Positions 8,162 through 15,939 of a DNA stretch of 27,748 bases are shown one piece after another. Under the pieces are notes generated by a model, which did no database searches, was not told where the DNA came from, and was given only the letters and a program-made list of their open reading frames with translations. This DNA comes from JACJYE01 sp964432875. Lineage in GTDB: Bacteria; Bacteroidota; Bacteroidia; Chitinophagales; Saprospiraceae. Each line of letters begins with the position of its first letter. The stretch's first letter is position 1. The stretch spans positions 1 through 27,748 of the forward strand of contig CAYSPJ010000067.1 of assembly GCA_964432875.1 (NCBI GenBank), written 5' to 3'. Both the position numbers and the translations under genes were made by a program.

Positions 8162-10471
8162 TTGATGCCCCACCTCCACACTCCCACCAGCCGCCAGCTC
8201 TCGTTCCTGCCCATACAACTTTAGTCGAATCGGCTTATCGGAATGGTTGGTAATCTGTGCTTTATCCTGGCTTGAGCTTACTTCCAGATAATAGCCCCGG
8301 AAGCGAACTTTAAATGTATATGCCTGCCATTGCTTGGGGATGAAGGGGCTGAATTGCACCATATCATCATACACCCTCATGCCGCCAAAACCTTTGACGA
8401 AAGACATCCACGTACCGGCCATGCTGGTGATGTGGCAGCCATCGCCGGTATCGTTATTGTAGTCGTCCAAATCCAGGCGAGCGGTGCGCAAGTACATCTC
8501 ATAAGCCTTTTCCTCTTTGCCCAGCCTGGAAGCCAGGATGACGTGTACACAAGGCGATAGGGAAGATTCGTGTACGGTGCGCGGCTCGTAGAAATCGAAA
8601 TTGCGCCGGATCGTAGCTTCATCAAAATGGTCTTCGAAGAAGTACAGCCCCTGCAGCACATCGGCCTGCTTGATGAAAACCGAGCGCAGGATGCGGTCCC
8701 AGGACCAGTGCTGCACAATCGGCAGCTGAGCGGGGTCCAGGTCGGCTACAGTGAGCAAATCCTTATCCAGGAAACCATCGTGCTGCACGAAGACACCCAG
8801 CTCTTCGTCGTGAGGGAGGTACATATTGCTGGCAATCTCCTTCCAGCGTTTGGTTTCGGTATGTTTGTAAAACTTGGTTTTTTCTTCGATCGCCTTGTAG
8901 CGTTCGGGAGCAGCCTGCTCCACGTAGTCGAGGGCTTGCAGGGCAAACTGCAGGCACCAGCGGGCGATGTAGTTGGTGTACCAGTTGTTATTGACGTTGT
9001 TTTCGAACTCGTTGGGCCCCGTGACGCCATGCATGACGTACATGCCCCGGCGCTGCGAGAAGTGTACGCGTTGCGCCCAAAAGCGGGCGATGGCGATGAG
9101 TACTTCCAGGCCATATTCCGTCAAGTACTCCTGCTCCCCGGTATAACGGATATAGTCGTAAATAGCATAAGCGATAGCTCCGTTGCGATGGATCTCCTCA
9201 AAGGTGATCTCCCATTCGTTGTGGCACTCCTCCCCGTTCATCGTCACCATGGGGTAGAGGGCGGCACCGTCAGTAAAGCCCAGCTTGGCAGCATTTTCGA
9301 TGGCCTTATGCAGGTGCTTGTAGCGATAAACCAAGAGGTTGCGGCCTACGTGCTGGTCGGCGGTAGCCAGGTAAAATGGGAAGCAGTAGGCTTCGGTATC
9401 CCAATAAGTGCTGCCCCCGTACTTTTCGCCCGTAAAGCCTTTGGGGCCGATATTGAGGCGCTCGTCTTCGCCGGTATAAGTCTGGTAGAGCTGGAAGATG
9501 TTAAAGCGGATCCCCTGCTGGGCAGCCACATCGCCTTCGATGCGGATGTCGGCTTCTTCCCATTTATTGCCCCAGGCCTCGGCTTGCTCAGCCAACATGA
9601 GGTCGAAGCCCTTTTTATAGACGATTTTCAAAACCTCGCGGCAGCGCTCCATCAAATCCTCTTTGGGGTAATTGAAAGAAGAGACGTTGACCGCGTACTT
9701 ATAGACCGCCGTCTCCTGTCCTTCTTTGCAAGGCAGGTCTACGGTGCAGCCCACGTATTTGAGCTTTTGCATGCGGTAGGAGTTGAAGTCGATCTCTTCA
9801 CCGTTTTGGAAAATGGTGAACTTCATGCCGGTACAGACCTGGAAAGCCGTCTTTTTGGTTTCCGCCAAGACGAAGCCGGCACGGCGTTTGACCTTTTTAT
9901 CTACTTCGACCCAAAATTTCTCATCGTAGTTCGAGTCTTCATTGATGACATCAGCATCTATATAAGGTGTGAGGCTGAGGGTGCCGGAAAAGTTCAGTGG
10001 TGTGATGGCATAGCGGATAGCCCCGGCCTCGTCGTCCACGATGCTACAAAAGCGGCGGGTGTGGACCTTGATCTTCTTGCCGCTGGCCAAGATAGCCGTA
10101 AAGCTGCGCTCCAGATAGCCTTCTTTCATGTTGAGCTCGCGGCGGAAATCTTCCACTTCACACTTAGCTAAATCCAGGGTCTCCCCGTCCAACTTGACGT
10201 CAATGCCGATCCAGTTGGCGGCGTTAAGCACTTTGGCGAAGTATTCGGGGTAGCCATTTTTCCACCACCCCACCCGGGTTTTATCGGGGTAATAGATGCC
10301 AGCCACGTAGCTCCCCTGTAAGGATTCGCCGGTGAAAGCCTCTTCAAAGTTGGCGCGTTGGCCCATTCGGCCGTTGCCGATGCTGAAGATGCTCTCCGAG
10401 ATGCGGTTGTTTTCGCGGTGAAAGCCCTCTTCAATAATACTCCACTCGTCGTGTTTGAGATATTCCTTCAT
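8156..10471 (-). CDS. GH65 maltose phosphorylase
   Basis: The 771-residue cytoplasmic enzyme catalyses inverting phosphorolysis of maltose to glucose and beta-D-glucose-1-phosphate. It has the GH65 plan: N-terminal beta-sandwich (to about 270), (alpha/alpha)6 barrel (about 315-690) and a short C-terminal beta sheet. The catalytic acid is Glu488 in GVTGPNEFE, one position from Glu487 of the Lactobacillus brevis maltose phosphorylase. Other family features are YWDTE (356-360), KQADV (601-605), HESSLS (634-639) and GCHITSMAG (679-687) in the phosphate-binding region. The loop ECHNEWEITFEE (415-426) carries the His-Asn-Glu seen in maltose phosphorylases; published loop swaps there turned maltose enzymes into kojibiose or trehalose enzymes, which favours maltose here. 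The start codon lies 12 nt after the pgmB stop codon. The stop codon is part of a heptamer repeat unit at the scaffold gap. Confidence 0.93.
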   Translation of the reverse strand: MKEYLKHDEWSIIEEGFHRENNRISESIFSIGNGRMGQRANFEEAFTGESLQGSYVAGIYYPDKTRVGWWKNGYPEYFAKVLNAANWIGIDVKLDGETLDLAKCEVEDFRRELNMKEGYLERSFTAILASGKKIKVHTRRFCSIVDDEAGAIRYAITPLNFSGTLSLTPYIDADVINEDSNYDEKFWVEVDKKVKRRAGFVLAETKKTAFQVCTGMKFTIFQNGEEIDFNSYRMQKLKYVGCTVDLPCKEGQETAVYKYAVNVSSFNYPKEDLMERCREVLKIVYKKGFDLMLAEQAEAWGNKWEEADIRIEGDVAAQQGIRFNIFQLYQTYTGEDERLNIGPKGFTGEKYGGSTYWDTEAYCFPFYLATADQHVGRNLLVYRYKHLHKAIENAAKLGFTDGAALYPMVTMNGEECHNEWEITFEEIHRNGAIAYAIYDYIRYTGEQEYLTEYGLEVLIAIARFWAQRVHFSQRRGMYVMHGVTGPNEFENNVNNNWYTNYIARWCLQFALQALDYVEQAAPERYKAIEEKTKFYKHTETKRWKEIASNMYLPHDEELGVFVQHDGFLDKDLLTVADLDPAQLPIVQHWSWDRILRSVFIKQADVLQGLYFFEDHFDEATIRRNFDFYEPRTVHESSLSPCVHVILASRLGKEEKAYEMYLRTARLDLDDYNNDTGDGCHITSMAGTWMSFVKGFGGMRVYDDMVQFSPFIPKQWQAYTFKVRFRGYYLEVSSSQDKAQITNHSDKPIRLKLYGQERELAAGGSVEVGHQG

Positions 10472-10483
10472 GTCCCTATGGTT

Positions 10484-11143
10484 TTAGACTTTGATATTTA
10501 AACCGGACAGCAGGCTGTCCAGCGTATGACCGATGAAATTGGGGATGACCAGGTGGGCATGCCCGAGGTTTTCCGGGCTGCCGATACCGACGGCATAGAA
10601 GCCTCCGTTGAGAGCCGCATCGATGCCCTTGGCGGCATCCTCAAAGACGATGCATTCGGCAGGCTGCCGCCCCAGTTCAGCAGCGCCCTTCAAGAAGACC
10701 TCTGGGTCTGGCTTGCTTTTTGTCGTTTTGGTGCCATCCACGATACTGGCAAACCGGTCGCGCAGCCTGACCCGCTCGATAATCGTCCCGGCATTTTTGC
10801 TGGCGGAGCCCAGGCCAAGTTGGATGCCTCGCTCCTGGAGTTCGTCGAGGAAGGGCAACACGCCTTCTAGTATCTCGTCTGGCTTCATTTCCAGGATGTA
10901 CTCCCGATACCAGTTGTTCTTCTTCTCAGCCCAGGCAAGTTTCTCCGCCTCGCTCAACTGTATGCCGCCCCACTGCAAAATCAGCTCCAGCGACCCCATA
11001 CGGCTGACGCCCTTGAGCTGCTCGTTCTCTTCTTCCGTAAAGTCGACGCCCAGCTCATTTGCCATACGCCGCCAGGCGATGAAGTGGTATTTTGCCGTAT
11101 CGACGATAACGCCGTCGAGGTCGAATATGCAGGCTTTTATCAT
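10484..11143 (-). CDS. pgmB: Beta-phosphoglucomutase
   Basis: The 219-residue HAD-superfamily enzyme converts beta-D-glucose-1-phosphate, the product of the adjacent GH65 phosphorylase, to glucose-6-phosphate. All key residues of the Lactococcus lactis enzyme are visible at almost the same numbers: nucleophile Asp8 and acid/base Asp10 in DLDGV, Thr16 and His20 at the cap hinge, Arg48 in GVSRMGS, the Ser113-Asn117 phosphate loop (SASKN), Lys144 in SKPDP, and the Mg-binding pair Glu168-Asp169 in FEDA. Length is normal for the family. It is the first visible gene of the operon. The leader just before ATG contains AGGAAG, a possible ribosome binding site. A weak TATCTTAG element at 11171-11178 (one mismatch to TAnnTTTG) lies upstream, but no -33 element was found, so I do not call a promoter. 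Confidence 0.95.
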   Translation of the reverse strand: MIKACIFDLDGVIVDTAKYHFIAWRRMANELGVDFTEEENEQLKGVSRMGSLELILQWGGIQLSEAEKLAWAEKKNNWYREYILEMKPDEILEGVLPFLDELQERGIQLGLGSASKNAGTIIERVRLRDRFASIVDGTKTTKSKPDPEVFLKGAAELGRQPAECIVFEDAAKGIDAALNGGFYAVGIGSPENLGHAHLVIPNFIGHTLDSLLSGLNIKV

Positions 11144-11393
11144 GGTTTCTTCCTGTTTTAAACCGGGGGGCTAAGATAGGTTTTTTTTCTGCCCTGAGCG
11201 CGAGTTGGGGTGATTTTGATGGATTTTTTGCTGTAGCAAAGGCTTCCTAGCTCAATATGCCCGCAACGGTATTTGGCTGCTATCCTCCCCGCAACAGTGA
11301 ATGCCCTAAATGCTCGGAGCTAAGTAGCGCGGCAAAACTTATTTCCAAGGCGATTTCCAGCTTTTTCTCAAAAAAACCAAGTACTTTGCCCGC

Positions 11394-12515
11394 ATGAAAT
11401 ACTATATCATTGCCGGCGAAGCCTCTGGCGACTTGCACGGTTCCAACCTCATCCGCGGCCTGAAGGCCGAAGACCCACAAGCCGAGTGCCGCGTTTGGGG
11501 CGGCGACCTCATGCAGGCTGCTGGCGGCCAGCTGGTCAAACACTACCGCGAGCTGGCCTTTATGGGCTTTTGGGAAGTGGCAAAAAATATCCGAACCATC
11601 CTGGGCAACATTAAATATTGCAAACAAGACATCCAGGCCTTCCAGCCTGACGCCTTGATCTTGATTGACTACCCGGGCTTCAACCTGCGCATCGCCAAGT
11701 GGGCCAAAGCGCAGGGGCTGAAGGTGTATTACTACATCTCACCCCAATTGTGGGCCTGGCACAGCAGCCGCGTCCACGGCATTAAAGCGAGCATCGACCG
11801 CATGTTCGTCATCCTCCCTTTCGAGCAGGCGTTTTACCGGCAATACGACTATGAAGTCGATTTCGTGGGCCATCCTTTGCTGGATGTGGTGGGCGATATA
11901 CCCGCCGCAGAAAGCTTCCGCGAACGCAACGGGCTGGATAACCGCCCTATCATCGCCCTGCTGCCGGGCAGCCGCAAGCAGGAGATCGAGCGTACCCTGG
12001 AAGTGATGCTGGAAATGGTGCCGCATTTCCCCGCCTATCAGTTTGCCATCGCTGGCGCGCCTGCACAGGAAAAAACGTTTTACGAAAGCATCTTACGGAA
12101 ATCCGGCGGCAGCGCCACCGCAGTAAAACTGATTGCCAACCAAACCTATGCGCTGCTCTCCCAGTCGGAAGCAGCACTGGTCACCTCGGGTACAGCCACC
12201 TTGGAAACGGCCCTTTTTGGCGTGCCGCAGGTGGTATGCTACCGGGGCAGCCGCTTGTCCTATCTCATCGCCCGCCGCCTGGTGAAGGTCGAGTTTATCG
12301 CCTTGGCCAATCTCATTGCGGGCAAAGCCGTAGTCACAGAGCTCATCCAAAACGACTTCAATGCTGCCAACTTGCGCCACGAGCTGGCCGCCCTGCTGGA
12401 GCCGCAAAACCGGGCGCGCATCCAGGAGGGCTATCGCCTCATCCGGGAAAAGCTGGGGCTGCCCGGGGCTTCGCGCCGCACTGCCGCGCTAATTGTGGAA
12501 TACCTGAATGCTTAG
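11394..12515 (+). CDS. lpxB: Lipid-A-disaccharide synthase
   Basis: The 373-residue GT19 glycosyltransferase joins UDP-2,3-diacylglucosamine and 2,3-diacylglucosamine-1-phosphate (lipid X) to form the lipid A disaccharide, at the inner face of the cytoplasmic membrane. Diagnostic motifs are GEASGD (8-13), LIDYPGFNLR (90-99, with the Asp that corresponds to the proposed catalytic Asp of E. coli LpxB), ISPQLWAWHSSR (115-126), VGHPL (158-162), PGSRKQEI (191-198) and TSGTATLE (264-271) for UDP-sugar binding. Length is normal. It is a single gene here, divergent from the maltose operon and tail-to-tail with the acyltransferase 43 nt away; in many Bacteroidota it sits next to surE, which is not seen here. 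The ATG at 11394 gives the family-typical start (MKYYIIAGEASGD). Confidence 0.96.
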   Translation: MKYYIIAGEASGDLHGSNLIRGLKAEDPQAECRVWGGDLMQAAGGQLVKHYRELAFMGFWEVAKNIRTILGNIKYCKQDIQAFQPDALILIDYPGFNLRIAKWAKAQGLKVYYYISPQLWAWHSSRVHGIKASIDRMFVILPFEQAFYRQYDYEVDFVGHPLLDVVGDIPAAESFRERNGLDNRPIIALLPGSRKQEIERTLEVMLEMVPHFPAYQFAIAGAPAQEKTFYESILRKSGGSATAVKLIANQTYALLSQSEAALVTSGTATLETALFGVPQVVCYRGSRLSYLIARRLVKVEFIALANLIAGKAVVTELIQNDFNAANLRHELAALLEPQNRARIQEGYRLIREKLGLPGASRRTAALIVEYLNA

Positions 12516-12558
12516 TTCACCTGCCCCCCACTAAAACCGACCTAACCCGCCGGCATTG

Positions 12559-13836
12559 CTAAGCCTGCACCAACTCCCCCCGCTGAGCGCGCAACGCCTC
12601 CTGCTGTTGGCGGGGCAAGCGTTGAAAAGCCCAGCTTTTGCGGAAGCGTGCCGCAAACTCCTGGTAGTAGAGCGCGAAGGGCCCCAGCAGGAACAGCGCC
12701 AGCACAGCCGGCAGCAGGCTGCCCCAGGCGCCGGCTATGGCCACGATGATCAGCCACAGCAGGAAATACAGCAGGTATGCCGCGATGGATACGCCCCAGC
12801 GCACCGGCGCTTTAAACTCCAGCGTCTTTACCCGGGTGGCGGCAATATGGCGGCCCAACCAGGCTGGCAAATAATTCCAGAGGTAGCCCAAGACAAATAG
12901 CGGCAAGCCCAACAACAAGAAAATAGCGTTGATACCGGTAACATAGTTTTTGCCGCCGACCGCACGGTCATCCAGCCCGCCCTGGGCGAGTTGCTGGAAA
13001 TAAGGGCGGGCTTTGGCCAATAATCTCCCTTTTTGCGCTCCGTCCAGGCGATTGACAAACCCGGCGATGCGCATCTCTTCGGGTAGCGGGGACCCCTCGC
13101 GTGCCGTGATAGGGAAGAGCGGATAAGGCCTCCTGGTGCGATCCAGCAAGTGCAGGTATTCCGCCAGTTCGTCATCCTCTTCCTCCCTTACGATCACGAT
13201 GTGCTGCTCCATGCGCTCGCGCAGGACATCGGTGAGCGAAGCCATCGCCTGGCTGGCATTTTCGCGATACTCCGGCAAAAAGGTACTGGCCAGGATAGGC
13301 TCGCCAAAATCGATCAACACTTCGGAGCGGGCTTGGTCGGCATAAGTAAAGTTGACGCCCACGGGCACGATATAGACCTCTTCCATATCAGGATGGACCT
13401 CCAAGGCCCCCAGAGCGATGCGGGCGGTGCCTTTTTGCAGGGGCCGCAAGCGCTTCTCCTGAATAGTGCGGCCTTCGGCTAATATCATGATCGTCTTGCG
13501 CGCTGCCAGCGCATTATGACAAGCCTCAAAAGTGGAGTAATTGTCTTTAAGCTTGCCATATCCCCCATCCTTCAGGCGATATACTGGCAGCATGTGCAGG
13601 CTGCGCAACAAGCCAGCGTAGAAATCCTGTTTGAACAGATCGCCCCGCACCAGGAAGTACAAAGGCCGGTCGAGAAAACAAGCCAGGATACAGGGCTCCA
13701 GGAAGGCCGTAGGATGGTTGGCCGCCAGTATGACCGGCTTATCCCGGGGTATGCGCCCGGTATTAGTAAGGTATATCTTGCGGTAAAAAACACTCAAGGC
13801 AACTGCTGCAATCGGCCGGACGATTCGGTATAGCAT
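12559..13836 (-). CDS. PlsC-like glycerophosphate/lysophospholipid acyltransferase with C-terminal membrane segments
   Basis: The 425-residue protein has an N-terminal LPLAT/PlsC domain (about 1-210) and a C-terminal half with hydrophobic segments near 300-325 and 345-392. Acyltransferase block I is ANHPTAFLEP (His41); block II contains LVRGDLF (62-68); block III is AEGRT (120-124), followed by KGTARIA (135-141) and VPVGVNF (157-163). It probably transfers acyl chains to glycerol-3-phosphate or lysophosphatidate in phospholipid synthesis. Oddly, the acid of block I is Glu47 rather than the usual Asp, in an H-x5-acid spacing I recall for a Gpt2/Gat-like branch of the family. The exact substrate is unknown. 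It is transcribed alone on the minus strand, probably from a TAAATTTG element 26-34 nt upstream of its start codon. Confidence 0.85.
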   Translation of the reverse strand: MLYRIVRPIAAVALSVFYRKIYLTNTGRIPRDKPVILAANHPTAFLEPCILACFLDRPLYFLVRGDLFKQDFYAGLLRSLHMLPVYRLKDGGYGKLKDNYSTFEACHNALAARKTIMILAEGRTIQEKRLRPLQKGTARIALGALEVHPDMEEVYIVPVGVNFTYADQARSEVLIDFGEPILASTFLPEYRENASQAMASLTDVLRERMEQHIVIVREEEDDELAEYLHLLDRTRRPYPLFPITAREGSPLPEEMRIAGFVNRLDGAQKGRLLAKARPYFQQLAQGGLDDRAVGGKNYVTGINAIFLLLGLPLFVLGYLWNYLPAWLGRHIAATRVKTLEFKAPVRWGVSIAAYLLYFLLWLIIVAIAGAWGSLLPAVLALFLLGPFALYYQEFAARFRKSWAFQRLPRQQQEALRAQRGELVQA

Positions 13837-13862
13837 CTGGGCAGTAATTTTTTTTGAAAAGG

Positions 13863-13870
13863 CAAATTTA
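13863..13870 (-). promoter_or_regulatory. Bacteroidota -7 element TAAATTTG for the acyltransferase gene
   Basis: The minus strand reads TAAATTTG, a perfect match to the Bacteroidota sigma-ABfr -7 consensus TAnnTTTG. It would give a short A-rich leader of about 20 nt before the start codon. No clear TTG (-33) element is seen at the right distance. Confidence 0.4.
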
Positions 13871-13990
13871 GGGATTATTGCCTACTACCCTTTTAAAATC
13901 CGTTCAAAAGCCAAAAAAACACAACACTGCAGCCATAACCCCGCCCAGCTTCCTGTTATTTCGCCGCTAAACCGGATGAGATGCAGGCAG

Positions 13991-14014
13991 TGCAACACCT
14001 TCAGCGACGTTGCA
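13991..14014. other. Intergenic 9-bp hairpin
   Basis: The plus strand reads TGCAACACC, loop TTCAGC, GACGTTGCA: nine pairs including two wobble pairs when read as minus-strand RNA. It lies in the 271-nt spacer after the arrestin-like gene and before the acyltransferase gene, both on the minus strand. No T run follows on either strand, so it is not a classical terminator. CTGCAGG-type sequences flank it on both sides. Confidence 0.4.
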
Positions 14015-14107
14015 AAACCCTTTGCGCCTCCTGCAGGAAGGCAAAATACTTGCTCACGGCATAACCTTAGAGCTGGTTGATGAGGGGCCTTGAAGGCGAG
14101 AGATACC

Positions 14108-14575
14108 CTAAAACTTCAATTTAATCAACTTCTTATCAAAAGGGTTCAAAGCTACTCCTTTCACTTTGGCTTCCGCCTCTAAACGGTATTCCGACTTTGC
14201 CCCTTGCACAAATTTAGCGGCCCGCGCCACCCCGCCAAAGATAAAGTTGCGGCTGCCAAATTCTTCAATGCCTGATCTGACAATGGAAAAGGGCAGCTCG
14301 AAATCGAGTTCCACGACTTCCTTGGCGGGCACTTCATAAGTGCGATCGATATAAGCCTGCCCCAATTCGTATTCGTCGATCAACTTTTCCTTGCCGCGCC
14401 CACGGGCATAGCGCTCGATCAGTACCAGCGTGATGCCTGTGACGAGCTGAGGGTTGAGCGACACCAATAAGATTTTGCCCCGCAATACCTTATCCTTGCT
14501 GTCAACCTCATCCGGCAGCACTAGCTCTAGCTTGACGCCTTCGATACCCAGCCATTTTTTTACTTTGCCAATCAT
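14108..14575 (-). CDS. Arrestin-fold Spo0M-like protein
   Basis: The 155-residue soluble protein has no signal peptide. It begins MIGKVKKWLGIEGVKLEL, followed by alternating beta strands (LRGKILLVSL, GITLVLIERY, RTYEVPAKEVVELDFELPF), and ends KLIKLKF. I recognise this as the N-terminal arrestin-like beta-sandwich of the Spo0M ('sporulation control') family. Members occur in non-sporulating bacteria, so the name says nothing about sporulation; in Bacillus Spo0M is linked to cell-cycle and sporulation control. The Bacteroidota form is much shorter than Bacillus Spo0M. It follows the SWHxR-family gene by 31 nt and is probably co-transcribed with it. Function here is unknown. Confidence 0.75.
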   Translation of the reverse strand: MIGKVKKWLGIEGVKLELVLPDEVDSKDKVLRGKILLVSLNPQLVTGITLVLIERYARGRGKEKLIDEYELGQAYIDRTYEVPAKEVVELDFELPFSIVRSGIEEFGSRNFIFGGVARAAKFVQGAKSEYRLEAEAKVKGVALNPFDKKLIKLKF

Positions 14576-14606
14576 AATTTCGCTTTGGTTTTAAGTAATT
14601 AGCGCA

Positions 14607-15086
14607 TCAGCACATCCTCCGGTGCCAGCTCTGCCCCAGGGGCTTGACCCAACTGTGCTGGAAGTCGCCCAAGGTATTGACCAAGGTGTCAAAGACCAGC
14701 GTTTCATCATTGATTTGGCCGCCCTGGTAGCGTTGGGCGAAGATATCCCGGGGCACGGTGACCACCTCTTCACCCTCCAGATAGGAGAAAACCATGCGGT
14801 CGAAGAGGTCCACCTCATATTCCCCCTGCAACTGCTTGAGGAAATAGACTGATTTATCGATTGAACAGCCGCTGGCATCGGCCTGGCTCTCGTCCACTAT
14901 CAGCACGATGAAGCGGTGGTGCAGCACATCACCCACAGCGCGCAACTGGCGGTTGTGGCTGACCCAAGAGCGGGCAAAAGCATCGATTTTTGCCTTTAGC
15001 CCGGGGATATCCTTTTCTTCAAAAGGGCGGCTGGACTGATAAACCCAGACGCGGCTGGTAGCGGAAAGCGTATCGTAAAGGAGCAT
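14607..15086 (-). CDS. Conserved Bacteroidota protein (SWHxR family, often mislabelled 'ABC transporter ATPase')
   Basis: I chose the ATG at 15086 (MLLYDTLSATSRVWVYQ, 159 residues) because relatives I remember begin close to the SRVWIYQ motif; an ORF with 29 more codons opens at 15173 but that extension looks non-conserved. Conserved stretches are SRVWVYQSSRPF (9-20), HHRFIVLIVDES, ASGCSID, LLDRM-like VDLFDRMVFSY and the terminal SWHRRM. Databases commonly label relatives as ABC transporter ATPase, but there is no Walker A, signature or Walker B motif, so that name is wrong. The protein is soluble with no signal peptide. It is the first gene of a probable two-gene unit with the arrestin-like gene. 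Function is unknown. Confidence 0.78.
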   Translation of the reverse strand: MLLYDTLSATSRVWVYQSSRPFEEKDIPGLKAKIDAFARSWVSHNRQLRAVGDVLHHRFIVLIVDESQADASGCSIDKSVYFLKQLQGEYEVDLFDRMVFSYLEGEEVVTVPRDIFAQRYQGGQINDETLVFDTLVNTLGDFQHSWVKPLGQSWHRRMC

Positions 15087-15388
15087 TTTTGTGGCTTTTT
15101 TAACTTTCCTATTAACAACCCAGCCGGGATGGAAGTTGCGCAAGGCCGGCCCAGAAAAATCAATTGCCGACAAATGAAATATCTGTATAGAAAAAAGCGA
15201 TTATGGAGAATACCCTGGTGGTCTGTCTTTATCGCTCGATAGCGGCCTTACGCGCTGCCCAAAATTTGCTCGACTTTAGCCTGGGGGCCTCAGGTAAACC
15301 CCGGTTTTGGGCCTGCCAGCCCTGCTCCCGAACGCTAAAGACCAGACACTCGACCTTAGCGGCTATCATTTCACCTTTAAACCTCAAC
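15087..15388. other. Intergenic region between divergent genes, no gene seen
   Basis: These 302 bases separate the divergent SWHxR-family and CAP-domain genes. An open frame continuous with the CAP gene extends up to 15203, but it encodes a Cys/Arg-rich stretch with no signal peptide and I regard it as non-coding. I found no perfect TAnnTTTG element, terminator or repeat. A near match, TTCATTTG on the minus strand near 15170-15177, is the only promoter-like word noted. Confidence 0.5.
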
Positions 15389-15889
15389 ATGCCAAAAATG
15401 TATCCATTAATCGCTTTAGCCATCTTCGCAGCGGCTTGCATGAAGCCAGTAATAGAGGCCCCTGCCCCTGCCAGCCCTATTGGCGCCCCCACCTCATTTG
15501 CCGCAGCGATGCTGGCGGAAGTCAACGCCTTGCGCCAAGCAGGCTGCCGCTGCGGCAGCCGCCAGATGCCCCCTGCCCCACCTTTACAATGGAACAGCCT
15601 GCTCGCCCAAGCCGCCCAACGCCATGCCGATGACATGCGCCGCAACCGCTTCTTCGACCACGATGGCTCCGACGGCAGCACCATGTCCAGCCGCATCAGT
15701 GCGGCCGGCTATTCCTGGAGCAGCGTGGCGGAAAACATCGCCTGGGGCTACGACGACATCCCCTCTGTTGTGCGCGGCTGGCGCGACAGCCCCGGGCACT
15801 GCCAAAACATCATGAGCAAAGACTATACCGAAATGGGTGCCGCTCAAGCGGGAACCTATTGGGTGCAGACTTTTGGGAGGCGTCGCTAG
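15389..15889 (+). CDS. CAP-domain (SCP/PR-1 family) lipoprotein
   Basis: Starting at ATG 15389 (a second ATG follows at 15398) gives 166 residues with a lipoprotein signal peptide: PLIALAIFAAAC, Cys17. After a Pro/Ala linker comes a CAP domain: ALRQAG, LQWNSLLAQAAQRHADDM (His79), FFDHDGSDGSTMSSRISAAGY (His91), VAENIAWG (Glu115), WRDSPGHCQNIM (His137) and YTEMGAA. These fit the His/Glu cavity of CAP proteins, which can bind metal. CAP proteins are found in cell-surface and secreted settings; enzymatic activity is usually unproven. A CRC pair (53, 55) plus Cys138 is unusual and could form a disulfide. It stands alone, tail-to-tail with the macroglobulin gene (50 nt apart). The longer reading frame from 15203 would bury the signal peptide, so I rejected it. 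Confidence 0.85.
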   Translation: MPKMYPLIALAIFAAACMKPVIEAPAPASPIGAPTSFAAAMLAEVNALRQAGCRCGSRQMPPAPPLQWNSLLAQAAQRHADDMRRNRFFDHDGSDGSTMSSRISAAGYSWSSVAENIAWGYDDIPSVVRGWRDSPGHCQNIMSKDYTEMGAAQAGTYWVQTFGRRR

Positions 15890-15939
15890 TCATTTGACGC
15901 GGTCAGTCGTTCGTTGGCATCGGTTCATTGGCCAATCAA

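Noticed and set aside
8570..10171. Open frame of 533 codons on the plus strand opposite GH65
   Set aside because: GH65 on the minus strand has a complete family pattern with catalytic residues. The opposite frame stays open because of codon bias at this GC content and shows no domain.
12516..12558. Terminator between the convergent lpxB and acyltransferase genes
   Set aside because: No inverted repeat with a T run is visible in these 43 bases.
14607..15086. ABC transporter ATPase
   Set aside because: The name is common for this family, but Walker A, the LSGGQ signature and Walker B are all absent.
15203..15388. N-terminal extension of the CAP-domain protein
   Set aside because: It would bury the lipoprotein signal peptide and is Cys/Arg-rich with no conserved look; ATG 15389 is better.
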